From: Drosophila pseudoobscura
Lineage: Eukaryota; Arthropoda; Insecta; Diptera; Drosophilidae
Direction of reading: 5' to 3'
DNA length: 64,000 nucleotides
Assembly: GCF_009870125.1 (NCBI RefSeq)
Contig: NC_046683.1
Span: forward strand, 48,561,869-48,625,868
The notes under the pieces are model-generated. The model had not been told where the DNA came from. It saw nothing but the letters and a program-made list of their open reading frames with translations, and did not search any database. Below, piece after piece: positions 11,786 to 22,975 of the stretch. Made by a program: the position numbers and the translations under genes. Position 1 is the stretch's first letter. Each line of letters opens with the position of its first letter.

Positions 11786-13899
11786 TCTTTGAAAACCACC
11801 CAACGGTCAATTATTTGAGCTATAACTCGGCTGAACAGCGGCCGATCTAAGGGTGGCATGACTTTTCGTGATGGGGAGAGTCCTGCCAACCGATTGGCAT
11901 CAGAAAAAAGGACATCCAGCTTATCACGATTTTCGCAAAAAATCATGATGGTTACATCATTGAATTTGCCAAAAATCGGCCTCATTTTCGTAGCCGAGAT
12001 TTTGATGCCGTTCGACAGGCTGGATCCTTGCGATCCTGGCCGAGTCGGTCCTCCACCGATCTGGCCCTATTTGCCTGAGATATAGCCTTCCGAAGATTGT
12101 GATTTGCGTATCTTTAAGATACTGGTTATTTCTGCAAGCTATATCTCGGCTACACAGCGGCCGATCGGGGCGCGGCATGTCTTTTCGTGATCAGAAGAGT
12201 CCTGCCAACCGATTGGCATAAGAAAAAAAGACATTCAGCTTATCACGATTTTCGCAAAAAATCATGATGGTTACATCATTGAATTTGTCAAAAATCGGCC
12301 TCATTTTCGTAGCCGAGATTTTGATGCCGTTCGACCGGCTGGATCCTTGCGATCCTGGGACAGTTGGTCCTTCGCCGATCTGGCCCTATTTGCCTGAGAT
12401 ATAGCCTTCCGAAGATTGTGATTTGCGTATCTTTAAGATACTGGTTATTTCTGCAAGCTATATCTCGGCTACACAGCGGCCGATCGGGGCGCGGCATGTC
12501 TTTTCGTGATCAGAAGAGTCCTGCCAACCGATTGGCATAAGAAAAAAAGACATTCAGCTTATCACGATTTTCGCAAAAAATCATGATGGTTACATCATTG
12601 AATTTGTCAAAAATCGGCCTCATTTTCGTAGCCGAGATTTTGATGCCGTTCGACCGGCTGGATCCTTGCGATCCTGGGACAGTTGGTCCTTCGCCGATCT
12701 GGCCCTATTTGTCTAAAATACAGCCTTCGGAAGATTTGGATTTACGCTTCATGGAAATACTGGTTATTTCTGCAAGCTATATCTCGGCTACACAGCGGCC
12801 GATCGGGGCGTGGCATGGCTTTTCGTGATGGGGAGAGTCCTGCCAACCGATTGGCATCAGAAAAAAGGACATTCAGCTTATCACGATTTTCGCAAAAAAT
12901 CATGATGGTTACATCATTGAATTTGTCAAAAATCGGCCTCATTTTCGTAGCCGAGATTTTGATGCCGTTCGACCGGCTGGATCCTTGCGATCCTGGGACA
13001 GTTGGTCCTTCGCCGATCTGGCCCTATTTGCCTGAGATATAGCCTTCCGAAGATTGTGATTTGCGTATCTTTAAGATACTGGTTATTTCTGCAAGCTATA
13101 TCTCGGCTACACAGCGGCCGATCTGGGCGTGGCATGGCTTTTCGTGATGGGGAGAGTCCTGCCAACCGATTGGCATAAGAAAAAAGGACATTCAGCTTAT
13201 CACGATTTTCGCAAAAAATCATGATGGTTACATCATTGAATTTGCCAAAAATCGGCCTCATTTTCGTAGCCGAGATTTTGATGCCGTTCGACAGGCTGGA
13301 TCCTTGCGATCCTGGCCGAGTCGGTCCTCCACCGATCTGGCCCTATTTGCCTGAGATATAGCCTTCCGAAGATTGTGATTTGCGTATCTTTAAGATACTG
13401 GTTATTTCTGCAAGCTATATCTCGGCTACACAGCGGCCGATCGGGGCGCGGCATGTCTTTTCGTGATCAGAAGAGTCCTGCCAACCGATTGGCATAAGAA
13501 AAAAGGACATTCAGCTTATCACGATTTTCGCAAAAAATCATAATGGTTACATCATTGAATTTGCCAAAAATCGGCCTCATTTTCGTAGCCGAGATTTTGA
13601 TGCCGTTCGACAGGCTGGATCCTTGCGATCCTGGCCGAGTCGGTCCTCCACCGATCTGGCCCTATTTGCCTGAGATATAGCCTTCCGAAGATTGTGATTT
13701 GCGTATCTTTAAGATACTGGTTATTTCTGCAAGCTATATCTCGGCTACACAGCGGCCGATCGGGGCGCGGCATGTCTTTTCGTGATCAGAAGAGTCCTGC
13801 CAACCGATTGGCATAAGAAAAAAGGACATTCAGCTTATCACGATTTTCGCAAAAAATCATGATGGTTACATTATTGAATTTGCCAAAAATCGGCCTCAT
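11786..13899. repeat. 319-bp tandem repeat array, about 6.6 copies
   Basis: The landmark ATATCTCGG occurs at 12141, 12460, 12779, 13098, 13417 and 13736, with a degenerate copy (ATAACTCGG) at 11822. Every interval is exactly 319 bases. Copies differ by scattered substitutions, such as GGGGAGAGTCC versus CAGAAGAGTCC, and the first copy is the most diverged. The array ends abruptly at 13899. Since 319 is not a multiple of three, repeated minus-strand ORFs of about 70 codons shift frame between copies and are not genes. I do not recognise the family. It could be a local satellite or the internal array of a Helitron-like element. Confidence 0.95.
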
Positions 13900-14326
13900 C
13901 GGTGGCTAGTTGGGGAGAGGTATGTCATTTCGTGATCGGGGGACATCCTTGATGGAGTCCTTCTCAAGGATTAATGATATTGGGTCCCCTCAGTACATAT
14001 GACTTACTTTTCTCCACCATTTTTTGCCGATCAGGTCTTGCCCCAATCAGGTCGCTAAGGCTGCGATGTTTCTCGTCCAATTTGGACATTTCTTGACTAA
14101 TCTGGTCCCCTGCGACCATGACCACAACCTTTTGTCCTATGTCCTTAGCGAAGACATTCAGTCGTCATTTTTGATAAGCATCTCTCATGACAAGTGCGTG
14201 CAAAATGCAGAAAGAGAGATCGCGAAGAGATCCCCCCTGCCCACATGAGCGAACAAATCAATTCTGATTATAACCGAAACTGATAATTCTGATACTGACT
14301 GAGTATCGGGAATAAGTGTAATTGTA
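13900..14326. other. diverged flank of the 319-bp array
   Basis: The start of this stretch keeps weak similarity to the array unit (GGCATGTCTTTTCGTGATC versus GTATGTCATTTCGTGATC), so it may be an old, decayed monomer. The rest shows no feature I can name. No ORF here has convincing coding character. Confidence 0.4.
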
Positions 14327-14402
14327 TTTATTTATTTAATTTTTTATTTGGGGGCCGCTCTGAATCTTCCACGCCTTCTTGTGATCGAAAAAATCGCATT
14401 GA

Positions 14403-14597
14403 TCAGTCCGATGATGATGTTAAAGCTTGTCCTCCATCTCTAAGGACCCTGCAGGCTCCTTGGTCATCATCGAAGTTGATCGCGGTGCTGCTGGGCGAGG
14501 TCGTCACGTAGGCTGCGCGGATCCCTTTGCACACAAAGTAATACTGACTCTGGAATCGCATTATAAACATTAGATTGGGAGGAAAGACAGTCCATGA
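14403..14597 (-). pseudogene. small minus-strand gene or gene relic
   Basis: On the minus strand an open frame runs from a possible acceptor (CGTAG, ending at 14598) to TGA at 14403-14405, about 64 codons. An internal ATG lies at 14570. The frame includes WTVFPPNLMFIMRFQSQYYF, then VCKGIRAAYV, INFDDDQGACRVL and RDGGQALTSSSD. The mixed aromatic and charged composition looks protein-like rather than random. Just downstream (14327-14349) are several AATAAA hexamers on the same strand. Upstream pieces continue in other frames, such as a run ending ELADSFST near 14700, which suggests frameshift decay or small introns. I do not recognise the family. It is either the last exon of a small gene or a pseudogene. 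Confidence 0.35.
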
Positions 14598-15612
14598 CTA
14601 CGCTTACCACATTTATCGGTTACAGGGGAGTATCACACTCCACGGCAAAAGACCTAGAAAGTATTTAAATGAGAAAGAAAGAAGTTCATGTGGAGAAACT
14701 GTCCGCCAATTCCTTAATGATGTTGTTGGGATTCCGGTTAACAATCGCTAGCATTTAAATGTATTTCCTCAAAATCTATTTCACAGCGTAAGCCTAAGAC
14801 TCCACCTATGACTTGGGGACCTTGAGCCCTATTGACATTTCCCAACGCCTACTCGACGGCGGAAGATTTGCTTTGGCTGAATGTTTGTTTGCGCACAGGG
14901 CAAACAATCCAAACACTTGATAGCGGCGATAGCGGATGAACAACAGTTCGCATGCGAATTGGCAACAATTCGCGAGCTTTCCCACGCTACTCCCAAATTA
15001 ATATGTGATATGAGGCGCTGAAAGCAGAAGCGATATGATACGACACGACACAACCCACCAAGAAAGAGCAGCGAGGAAACGTAGGAAACCCAATGCGAAC
15101 TCAAGTCGACGAAAGATAAGATATTTATCCAGGTGCTCGCTCGCAGCTCCATGCTCCGGCTCCGGCTACGGATCAGGGCTCTGGGCTCTGGGCTCTGGCT
15201 TCCTCCTTCTCTCGCAATCGTAATCACCCACAAAAAGTGTTGGCGAAAAGGCAAACGAGGAGCCGAGCCGTCGAGCGAGCGAGCAATAAAAACACGAAAA
15301 GGGAAATGTGCAAACGCAATTCAATCCCGCGTCCAACTGAAAACTGAACCGTGAGAAAATTACACCCACAGATAACACACAGCCAACGCCACAGTCAAGG
15401 GCCAGGGCAAGAGTAAGAGTAAGAGTAAGAGCAAGAACGAGAGCCGTAGCCATAGCCAGACCGCATCCACAAGATACTTTACTGCAGCGATAAGCGTTTT
15501 GCATTGTGACGCAATATGAGGTTGAGGTTGCTTGAGTGTGTGCACAATTGAAAAATTACTGTTTGCCCAGCGAGAGTTTAAAGTTCGTGCCCCAACCAAA
15601 TTGTATCTCTCG

Positions 15613-15630
15613 CACACACACACACACACA
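15613..15630. repeat. (CA)n microsatellite
   Basis: Nine CA units are followed by GCATCGATAAG, a near match to the DRE element. Confidence 0.85.
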
Positions 15631-15803
15631 CGCATCGATAAGGGGCAGCGTGTGAACCCAATCAGAGACCCACTGATTGACCATGCGTGGGTTGTGGACT
15701 GTGGACTGTGGGTAGCGGGTTGAGGCATGACCATGTGCACCTCTCACGTGTCGTACTCTCTCCTTAGGTAAATCAGAAGCAGGCGTCCATCGTGTGGCAA
15801 GAG

Positions 15804-15832
15804 TATCTATCTATCTATCTATCTATCTATCT
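15804..15832. repeat. (TATC)n microsatellite
   Basis: Seven tandem TATC units, which read GATA on the other strand, lie in intergenic DNA. Confidence 0.9.
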
Positions 15833-16938
15833 GGTATCTATGATCCTCCAGTAGGCAGTGGCCGCTTTGATGACCCATCTGATTAACCTTTGTCTAGTCA
15901 TTGACTCGTCGCATAAATCCACCGGGCTTCGTTTTCGATTTGAACTCCTGTTCATCTGTAATTTATGTTTGACTGCTGCCCAAATCGATTCGTTGCGCTT
16001 CGATTTCTATGGCCAAGTTTATGGCCATTCCGCTTCCGCTATCCCCTTTACCGCCATCCCCCACCATCCACCTGTGCTTGTACCTGGGGCAGTGGCCTGA
16101 TCGATGCACAGATAAATGGCATTTTATTAGTTGGCTACTTACTTGGCTTACTGGGACCGTAAGTCGTCGCAGCAGTCCCCGAAAGCAGTCGAGAGGCAGT
16201 CCAGTCGTCCATAGAGCTGGCAGCTTAATGTCAGTGGCACAATGTTTGGGCCATGTTTATTGGGATTAGTTGCTTAAAATTATGACCAATTTGTCGGGGT
16301 TCAATGAGATGCAGCAGCAGCAGCAGCAGACATCGCACCAGCTATGCATCCACTTTTCTACATTCAAGTCAATTGCATGCAAAGCGAGCCCCCCTCCCCA
16401 CACAGGGGATCGGGATTGGGATTGGGGCAGGTCCGTAGCTGTGGCAGGGACTGACTCTGACTATGACTCTGACTCCCATAACCCATAGAAGGCGCTGCTC
16501 GCGCACTTATTTTGCGTACATTTTTGGCCACAAAAATAAAATTAAAGCCTTAAATAGATAATGCGCTATCAGCAGACGGACAGACCGAACAGACAAACAG
16601 ACACTGCCTGCATTCAATGCAAATCTCAATGAGCCTAGGGGGCAGGTTAATGGAAAATTTATAATGCCAGGCGGGCCATAAATATGCCACATCCACCCAC
16701 ATATTGTGTCGCCCCACAAGCGATAGGTACACACCAGTTTCCAGCGTCCAGCGTCCAGCGGCCAACGTCCAGTGCCAAGTGGAGGGGAGTGCAGTGCCCA
16801 TTCCTGGCCCAGAGATCTCTGCGAACGAGAAGCACACATTTTGTGTGGGAAATATAAAAAACGTTGTAATTTGCAGTTGACAAATACGCAAAAACTCCTT
16901 ACCAGATCCGGGCTCTAGAAATTAACTCATATTGCAGC

Positions 16939-17151
16939 ATGTTGCAAGTTGCAAGCAGTGGAGGAGTAGGCTGGGGAGCAGCAGCAGGAGCCGGAGTCGG
17001 AGTCGGAGCATCAGGCACAGGGGCAGCAGGAGCACGGGCAGGAGCAGAGCAGCAGCATACCCAAATGATTTATGCCCGCAGTGCGGCCTACGAAAATCTG
17101 TGGCAAGCTCCAGCCGTCCGGCAGTGTCGGAGGAACGGGAGCAAACAATAG
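16939..17151 (+). CDS. short ORF after an acceptor-like site, unrecognised
   Basis: The ATG at 16939 directly follows ATATTGCAG, an acceptor-like sequence, and opens a 70-codon frame that ends at TAG. The first half is an Ala/Gly-rich low-complexity run (GAAAGAGVGVGASGTGAAGA). The second half looks more like protein: EQQHTQMIYARSAAYENLW followed by QAPAVRQCRRNG. No family is recognised and no donor, poly(A) signal or neighbour supports it, so chance remains likely. Confidence 0.15.
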   Translation: MLQVASSGGVGWGAAAGAGVGVGASGTGAAGARAGAEQQHTQMIYARSAAYENLWQAPAVRQCRRNGSKQ

Positions 17152-17841
17152 CCAGGGGTAGTGGGAGGTGCGTTGCACTATGGAGAGAGTGTTTCCCCCT
17201 CCCTCCGCTGCAGACCATCACAGTCCATCGCTGACTGCAGTCCACGGACGGAGGCTCCTCTTCCTTCATCGCCTACCTGTTGTGGCTGCGCCCCAGGCTG
17301 CAATTGTCTGCTTAAAAGCGTTCATTCTGTCCACAATGAAGCCACATAACTTGGCCGCAGTTACTCGTACCCGCCTGCCCCTGCCACACTGTTCTCCACC
17401 TCCACTAGCCTTCCTTCGATGTGATGATTTATTGTGGCTGCGCCTCCAGCCTCCATATGTCCCTCCCCGGCCCCAGTTGTAGTCGCCGTCGCCGTCCCAG
17501 TCCCAGTCGCAGTCGCAGTCCTCGTCCCAGCACGGTAGCTGTGTTCCCCGCTCTGGTCTCCTCCTCGTCGCAGCAGTCCGTGCCCTGGATTGAAACTTTA
17601 TTTAATAAGTTGATGTTATTTGTTAACTGGCAAAAGGGCTATACTTCACTCTACTGTGCTCCCAGATCTCCTGAATAGTTGGCCAGAGTATGAGTTCTAA
17701 TGCTGCTCCTCCTGCTGCTGCTGCTGCTGTGGCCGTTGCTGTGCCACAGCATGGGCCATAAATCAGCTGGCGGCCAGTGGCGTGGGTCGATGGTTATCCC
17801 AGAGTTCATTAACGAATGCACTTGACCCACACAGAGAGGGG

Positions 17842-17865
17842 GAGAGAGAGAGAGAGAGAGAGAGA
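17842..17865. repeat. (GA)n microsatellite
   Basis: About 12 GA units lie in intergenic DNA. It is one of many GA/CT tracts in the window that could bind GAGA factor, CLAMP or MSL. Confidence 0.85.
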
Positions 17866-19661
17866 AGTGCGGTGTACAGTACTCTCTTTACCTCTGTAGA
17901 GTGTAGAGTGCTTGATTTCTCGAGTAATTTGTGCGTAGATGCACTCGCCCGTGTCAATTGCATTGCATTAGAAAGGCAACAGAGAGCCAGCAGAGAGGCG
18001 ACACTGCCGTGGCGGCCTGCCACTTTAATCCGTGCCGCACAGCACACTTGCTGACAAATTGCTGATAAATAAAGCGAGAGATTTGCAATAATGCCTTTCT
18101 AATTTCATGCGTCGCGTCGCCAGCGGCTCTCGGCGCTCGGCTCCGCTGCTCCTCCGCTCCTTGGGCATGCAAAGCGCACAAAAAGCACGGACTCGGACTC
18201 GCACTCGGACTCGCAGCCTGGCATGGAGCATGGCATGGCGCCTGCCTCCATTGAGATCGAATCCGAGCCTCTGTGGCTCTGTGGCTCTGTGGCTCTGGCT
18301 CTGGCGCTGGCTCTGGCACTGAGTTTTAAACATTTTCCACACGTAATGCGAAAGTTTGAATCATTTGTCCAGTGCACTACGCAGCGATTTTCATTTAAAA
18401 TTCTTGTCACAGACATGTAATTGCAACGCGCCAACCAACGTCGATGGCGACGACAACGATTCCAAACTCTGACTCCAGCGCCAGGTCCCAGCTTCAGTTG
18501 CAACTCCAGCTCCAGCTCCAGCTCCAGCTGCAACTCCGATGCGGACCAGAGGCGGATCTATAGGCTATTGACAATGCGTTTGTCAGGCTTTGCCCCTCCC
18601 TCCATCCATGTTGCAGCTCTCTGTGTTGACACAGATAAGTGCGTGGCGTGGCGGCGGCATCAGCCATCGGGCATCGGGCCATCGGGCAGCGATAAGTAGC
18701 GTTTTATGCATTAATTTTTGCCTCAAAAGAGCATTATTTATTACGCATTAATGCGCTGAATTAACGTTTATTTAATTAATATTAATGCCGCTGATATTAC
18801 TGTTGAAGTTGTTCGATGTTGCAGTTTACTGTTGCTGCAACAAAAGTTGCACTGCAGTCGCCTGGCATTTGTGTCATACATAGATAGATTTTGGGCCAGG
18901 AAAGCCTCTTTTTTCACTCATTTATGGCTGAAATGCAGAAAGAAGTCTTAGAGCAGAAGGAGAATGAGTGATGGACATACATACATACCTCCTAATTGCT
19001 CCCCCTTCGCCCTTCCAGCAGGGGCCTCTCCACAGGTCAAGGCCTTTATCGTTCTGCCCCTTCCTTCCTTCCTCCGGCGTGTTTGTCGTTCCGCGCTGAC
19101 CCTTAAGTTGTGCAAATATTTTAACAGAAATCGAACTCAAATTCCGTCGCGGAGGTTGCTGCTGCTTTTGCTGTTGCTGCTCTGGAAATCTGAAAATTGA
19201 AATTGAAATCGAAATTGAAAGGAAAGGAAAGTCGCGGGGCAAATACATCAGAAACACGCTCGAGTTCGAGTATATCTTAAAGGAAGCAAATATTTACAGG
19301 AGGGGCAGCAGCGGTCGAGAGGGAGAGGGAGAGGACGTGGGTGATAAGGAGAGCCCGTGAGTAATCCATCAGTGTCTCAGCAACGGGGGCGGAGATGGGG
19401 ATGGAGGTGGCGGTGGTGGTGGCGGTGGAGGTGGAGTACCCTTTGGGCTGCAATAAACCCAATAATTTATAGACCAATCACGGACACGGACACAGGCACA
19501 CGCACTACGAAACAAGTGGAAAAATCATAGTCCAAAACACACATAACGCATTAGACAGAGAGAGGTGCATTTGTGGGGTAGGGTAGGGGGAGCGATTTAT
19601 AGGATGGCCATGCCAATAGACACCGCACAGCGGGTTGTCGCGTCTCCGAGAAGAAGGAGAA

Positions 19662-19741
19662 TCCCAGCCCCAGTCCCAGCCCCAGCCCCAGTCCCAGCCC
19701 CAGCCCCAGTCCCCAGCATCGCATCGCATTGCATCGCATCG
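19662..19741. repeat. CCCAGY hexamer array and GCATC array
   Basis: About nine CCCAGC/CCCAGT hexamers are followed directly by GCATC pentamers. Both are imperfect tandem arrays in non-coding DNA. Confidence 0.8.
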
Positions 19742-21222
19742 TCTCATTGCCAATTGATTTATACAAACGGCAAAGCAACGGAACACAAATTGGTTGCCTC
19801 GAAGAGATCTCTCTCCCTCTCCACTCTACACTCTCCATGAAAAGATGGACCTGGACCTGGAGCTGGAGCTGGGAGTGGAGCTACGGGAGATGATTTGTTG
19901 CACTTTTGTTGCAATCACAGTCGCAGTCGCAGTCGCCTTTGCTGTTGCAGTTGCATACGCAGAACGCTGTTCTCTTCTGCTGCTTAACCTCTTGAACTCC
20001 ACGCAGTCTGTGCTGCTGGGAGGGATTGGATGCGAAGCGATGCGATACGATGCGATGTGATGGAACCCCTGCACACGTGTTGCAGCACACAATTCAGTGG
20101 AAATCATTAGGCCAAAACCAAACCCCAGCGGGCCAGAGCGGGAGAGATTGAATCGGGCCTGGCCAGGCCTTCGCTTTGCATGCTGCCTGCGTAGCTAATT
20201 AGAGCCATAAACTGGCACTCGTTTATAGTGCGAGATACGAGTACACCGGTACACCGATCTACACAATCCCCCGGCGGATTTGATGGCGGACACTGGACAT
20301 CGCGGACATCGCGGACATTGGCGGAAAGTGAGATTTGTCGGGAGGCGTTGGCAAAAAATGCCACACAAATGACAGACAGACAGGCAGACAGCAAACAAAT
20401 GTTGACCGTTTTTGGTGATGTCGGGATTGTCAGTGGCATCGGGAATCCGAAGCGGCGGTGGACTGTGGGCCAGCCATGGGGCAGCAGAGGGGCAACGGAG
20501 GCAGCGGCAACACCAGTTTATCAAGCCAAAAGACCCAAAACAATAAATTACGCAATCCAAATGCTCAACTGCAGTCCATCAATGGCATAATGAGGCAGGC
20601 AGCGGGCGAGCAAGAGCCAGAGCCAGACCCAGAGCCAGAGCCGGAGACGACTCCGAGTCCGACTCTGAGTCCCGAGTCGCAGAGGCAAGTCCCAGCGTAG
20701 AGATGCATTACCATATCGGCATAAATTCCGGAGCACATCGTTAAGTGGGCTGACGAGTGCCACCAGACACTGCCGCAGAAAACAGGCTCGAGAGCAGGTT
20801 GCATGCCACATGCCACTGCCCATGCCACATGCCAGGCTGCCCGGCTGCCAGACGTCCAACTTCCAGACTCTTGGCCACCTAATGAGGGAATTACCGGCCA
20901 ATGCCGATGCCAATGCAACAACGTCATCGATAATGGTCTTCTGTGGCTGCCCCTTGTGGCACCTGCAGACACAAGACTGCCCCTGCCTCTGCCTCTGCCT
21001 CTGCCTCCGACTGCTCGCCCGCCCGCCTGCCCAGTGGGTGGAGTGTTGCACTTGACCTTTAACATTGCGGATGGCGCCCCAGCTCCAGGGGGATGGAGGA
21101 AGACGGATGGATGTCTTACAAGGAGAACGAAGCCCAAGCTCTTTAATAATTCAATTTCGCTGCCTAAAATCGTGTTCAAATACATTTGCGGCAAGAGTGC
21201 TGTCCGACGCCGATAAAGTGGT

Positions 21223-22865
21223 CTATTTGCTGTGATCGCCGTACTCCTTGATCATGTCCATGACGGCAAGGATGCAGCCGTACACCAGGATCACTGAGCC
21301 AATGATGACAATCAGGATGTTCTTGACGAGCTTCCAACGCAGCTTGCCGTAGGTGTAGGGGGCATGGTAGTTGAGGCACATGTCGATGCAGGCCGGAAAG
21401 ATGAGGTTCAGCAGGGAGATGGTGAAGGCCCCGACCAGGGCCAGCAGGGGCCCCAGATCGGGGAAGGCCACCGCATTGACGGTGCACACAAGGACGAATA
21501 TCAGCCGGCAAATGTACTCCATCCGATGCGGATTGTTCAGCTTGCCATTCCGATCCAGATAGTGATTGAGTATGATGTCGATGGTCACGTAGCCGGAGAG
21601 GGGGAAGGTCAGGAACACGGCCATGCTAATGCAGACCTTGGACACCTGCGCGGGTCTATAGGGGATTACTGGGACTGCGGCTGAGATTGAGGTGCGATCT
21701 CTGGTGCTCAACTCACATTTCATCGTTGGGCAGATCGAGGGTGATACTGCCGTGCACGGACTCCCCATAGCGCCAGTATCCCATGGTGGCAAAGATCAGG
21801 TAGGAGATGACGACCACAGCCGAGGCCAGATTTAGGACGCCGAACCATCCGATGTACTGCTCCGGATAGGTCATCTTCGACTCAATGGCCAGCATCTGCG
21901 GGGAGCACAAGGCACAATTACGCAGAGCCCAGTCGAAGGCAGAAAGCCCTTGAAGCACCTACCACTCCCACAGAGCTCACGGAGAACAGCGCAATGCCGA
22001 AGAAGAGAGGCAGCTTCGAGGGCTCTTTGAACGCATCACGCTCCGAGATTGGCGGCAGGTTCTGGAACAGGTAGTAGAAGATCAGGAAAAAGCCCAGATA
22101 CATCGAAATGTTGGCCGCCAGATTGAAGGGCACCAGATTCTTCAGATGGCGGATGAGGAACAGCGGAACCGAGAGTATACCCACGAACACAATGAAAATC
22201 CACAGATCAATGACCCTGATATAGTAATCCGACAGTTGCTTGACATTGACGGACACAAACACGAGGTAGACGACACACACGCCGTAGTGGGAGAAGGCCA
22301 GGACCCCATCCACCAGGTAGCCCGAGGCCTTGGAGCAGTACCTGCACCAATTGGGGCCCTGGTTGAAGGCGTACTCCATCGTGTCGGGAAAGTTGCAGTA
22401 GCCCTGCTCCTGCCGCCGTGCGGACTCCACCATGCAAATGATCTACGAAGTAACACGCGGGGAGGGGGGATAGGAGGAGGAATGGTATGCTATGGTATGG
22501 GCTCTTCACTCACCAGCAGAGTCATTCCATGGATCAGGAGTATCGTAATCAGAACGAGGAGTATGCCCCCATTGAGCCATCCCGAATAGGAAAAGGCCAG
22601 CGGGAGGGCCAGGATTCCTGTTCCAATGACACACTTGAGGAGAGACACAAAGGCACCCACGTTCCTGTTGAAGAAGGAAGCAGAAGGATTGATTTATGGG
22701 GGAGTTTCGAGTGGGTTTTACAATGTGGAGCAAGGATTTCTTACGACATTGTGACTTCCACATCGCGATGCTCGTAAGGATTGTAGTCACTGCAATAAGA
22801 AGAGGAAACAGAGATTAGAACAGATCTTCAGAAGGATACAGAGACTTCTTCTACCTATTCGCCAT
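21223..22865 (-). CDS. SLC36-type amino acid transporter, paralogue A
   Basis: This is a proton-coupled amino acid transporter of the PAT/SLC36 family, probably at the plasma membrane or lysosome. Coding exons on the minus strand: 22865-22855, 22789-22745, 22664-22514, 22442-21963, 21895-21717 and 21655-21223. These total 1299 bases, giving 432 aa with a short, 18-residue N-terminus. Landmarks are YNPYEHRDVE before the core, then KCVIGTGILALP at the start of TM1, SVGVMLAIESKM and SGYVTIDIILNHYL. All junctions are GT-AG. Two in-frame choices were settled by alignment to path and to paralogue B: the donor GTAGGT at 21962, and the acceptor CTATAG at 21656, which yields DEIPAQVSK. It lies about 110 bp downstream of paralogue B on the same strand. 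It is probably an orthologue of one of the D. melanogaster PAT genes near path (CG32079/CG32081 class). The exact assignment is not certain. Confidence 0.9.
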
Positions 22866-22882
22866 TTGGAGTTCAAGGAATT

Positions 22883-22888
22883 TTTATT
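22883..22888 (-). terminator. poly(A) hexamer of paralogue B, just before paralogue A ATG
   Basis: AATAAA on the minus strand lies 88 bases after the stop codon of paralogue B and ends only 17 bases before the start codon of paralogue A. It is the best poly(A) signal for the upstream gene. Confidence 0.45.
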
Positions 22889-22975
22889 TGAAAATAATAA
22901 ACTATGTGTAATGATAGATAAGAAATGGGGTACTTAAGTATTAGGGAAAAACATGACAGAGACATTTTCATGTCA

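Larger units (their letters stand above)
14830..21140. other. non-coding intergenic region with microsatellites
   Basis: Six kilobases lie between the 14.4-kb relic and the 3' end of the minus-strand transporter. Sequence is dominated by short repeats: CA at 15613-15630, TATC at 15804-15832, CAG near 16311-16327, GCT near 17702-17730, GA at 17842-17865, and CCCAGY plus GCATC at 19662-19741. One 70-codon ORF at 16939 is listed separately. I see no other supported gene. Confidence 0.6.

Noticed and set aside
11957..13773. Repeated minus-strand ORFs of about 70 codons (MPRPDRPLCSRDIACRNNQ...)
   Set aside because: They are the same segment of the 319-bp repeat. The period is not divisible by three, there is no start or stop logic, and no known domain.
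11786..13899. CRISPR-like array
   Set aside because: The whole 319-base unit is repeated with no unique spacers, and the genome is eukaryotic.
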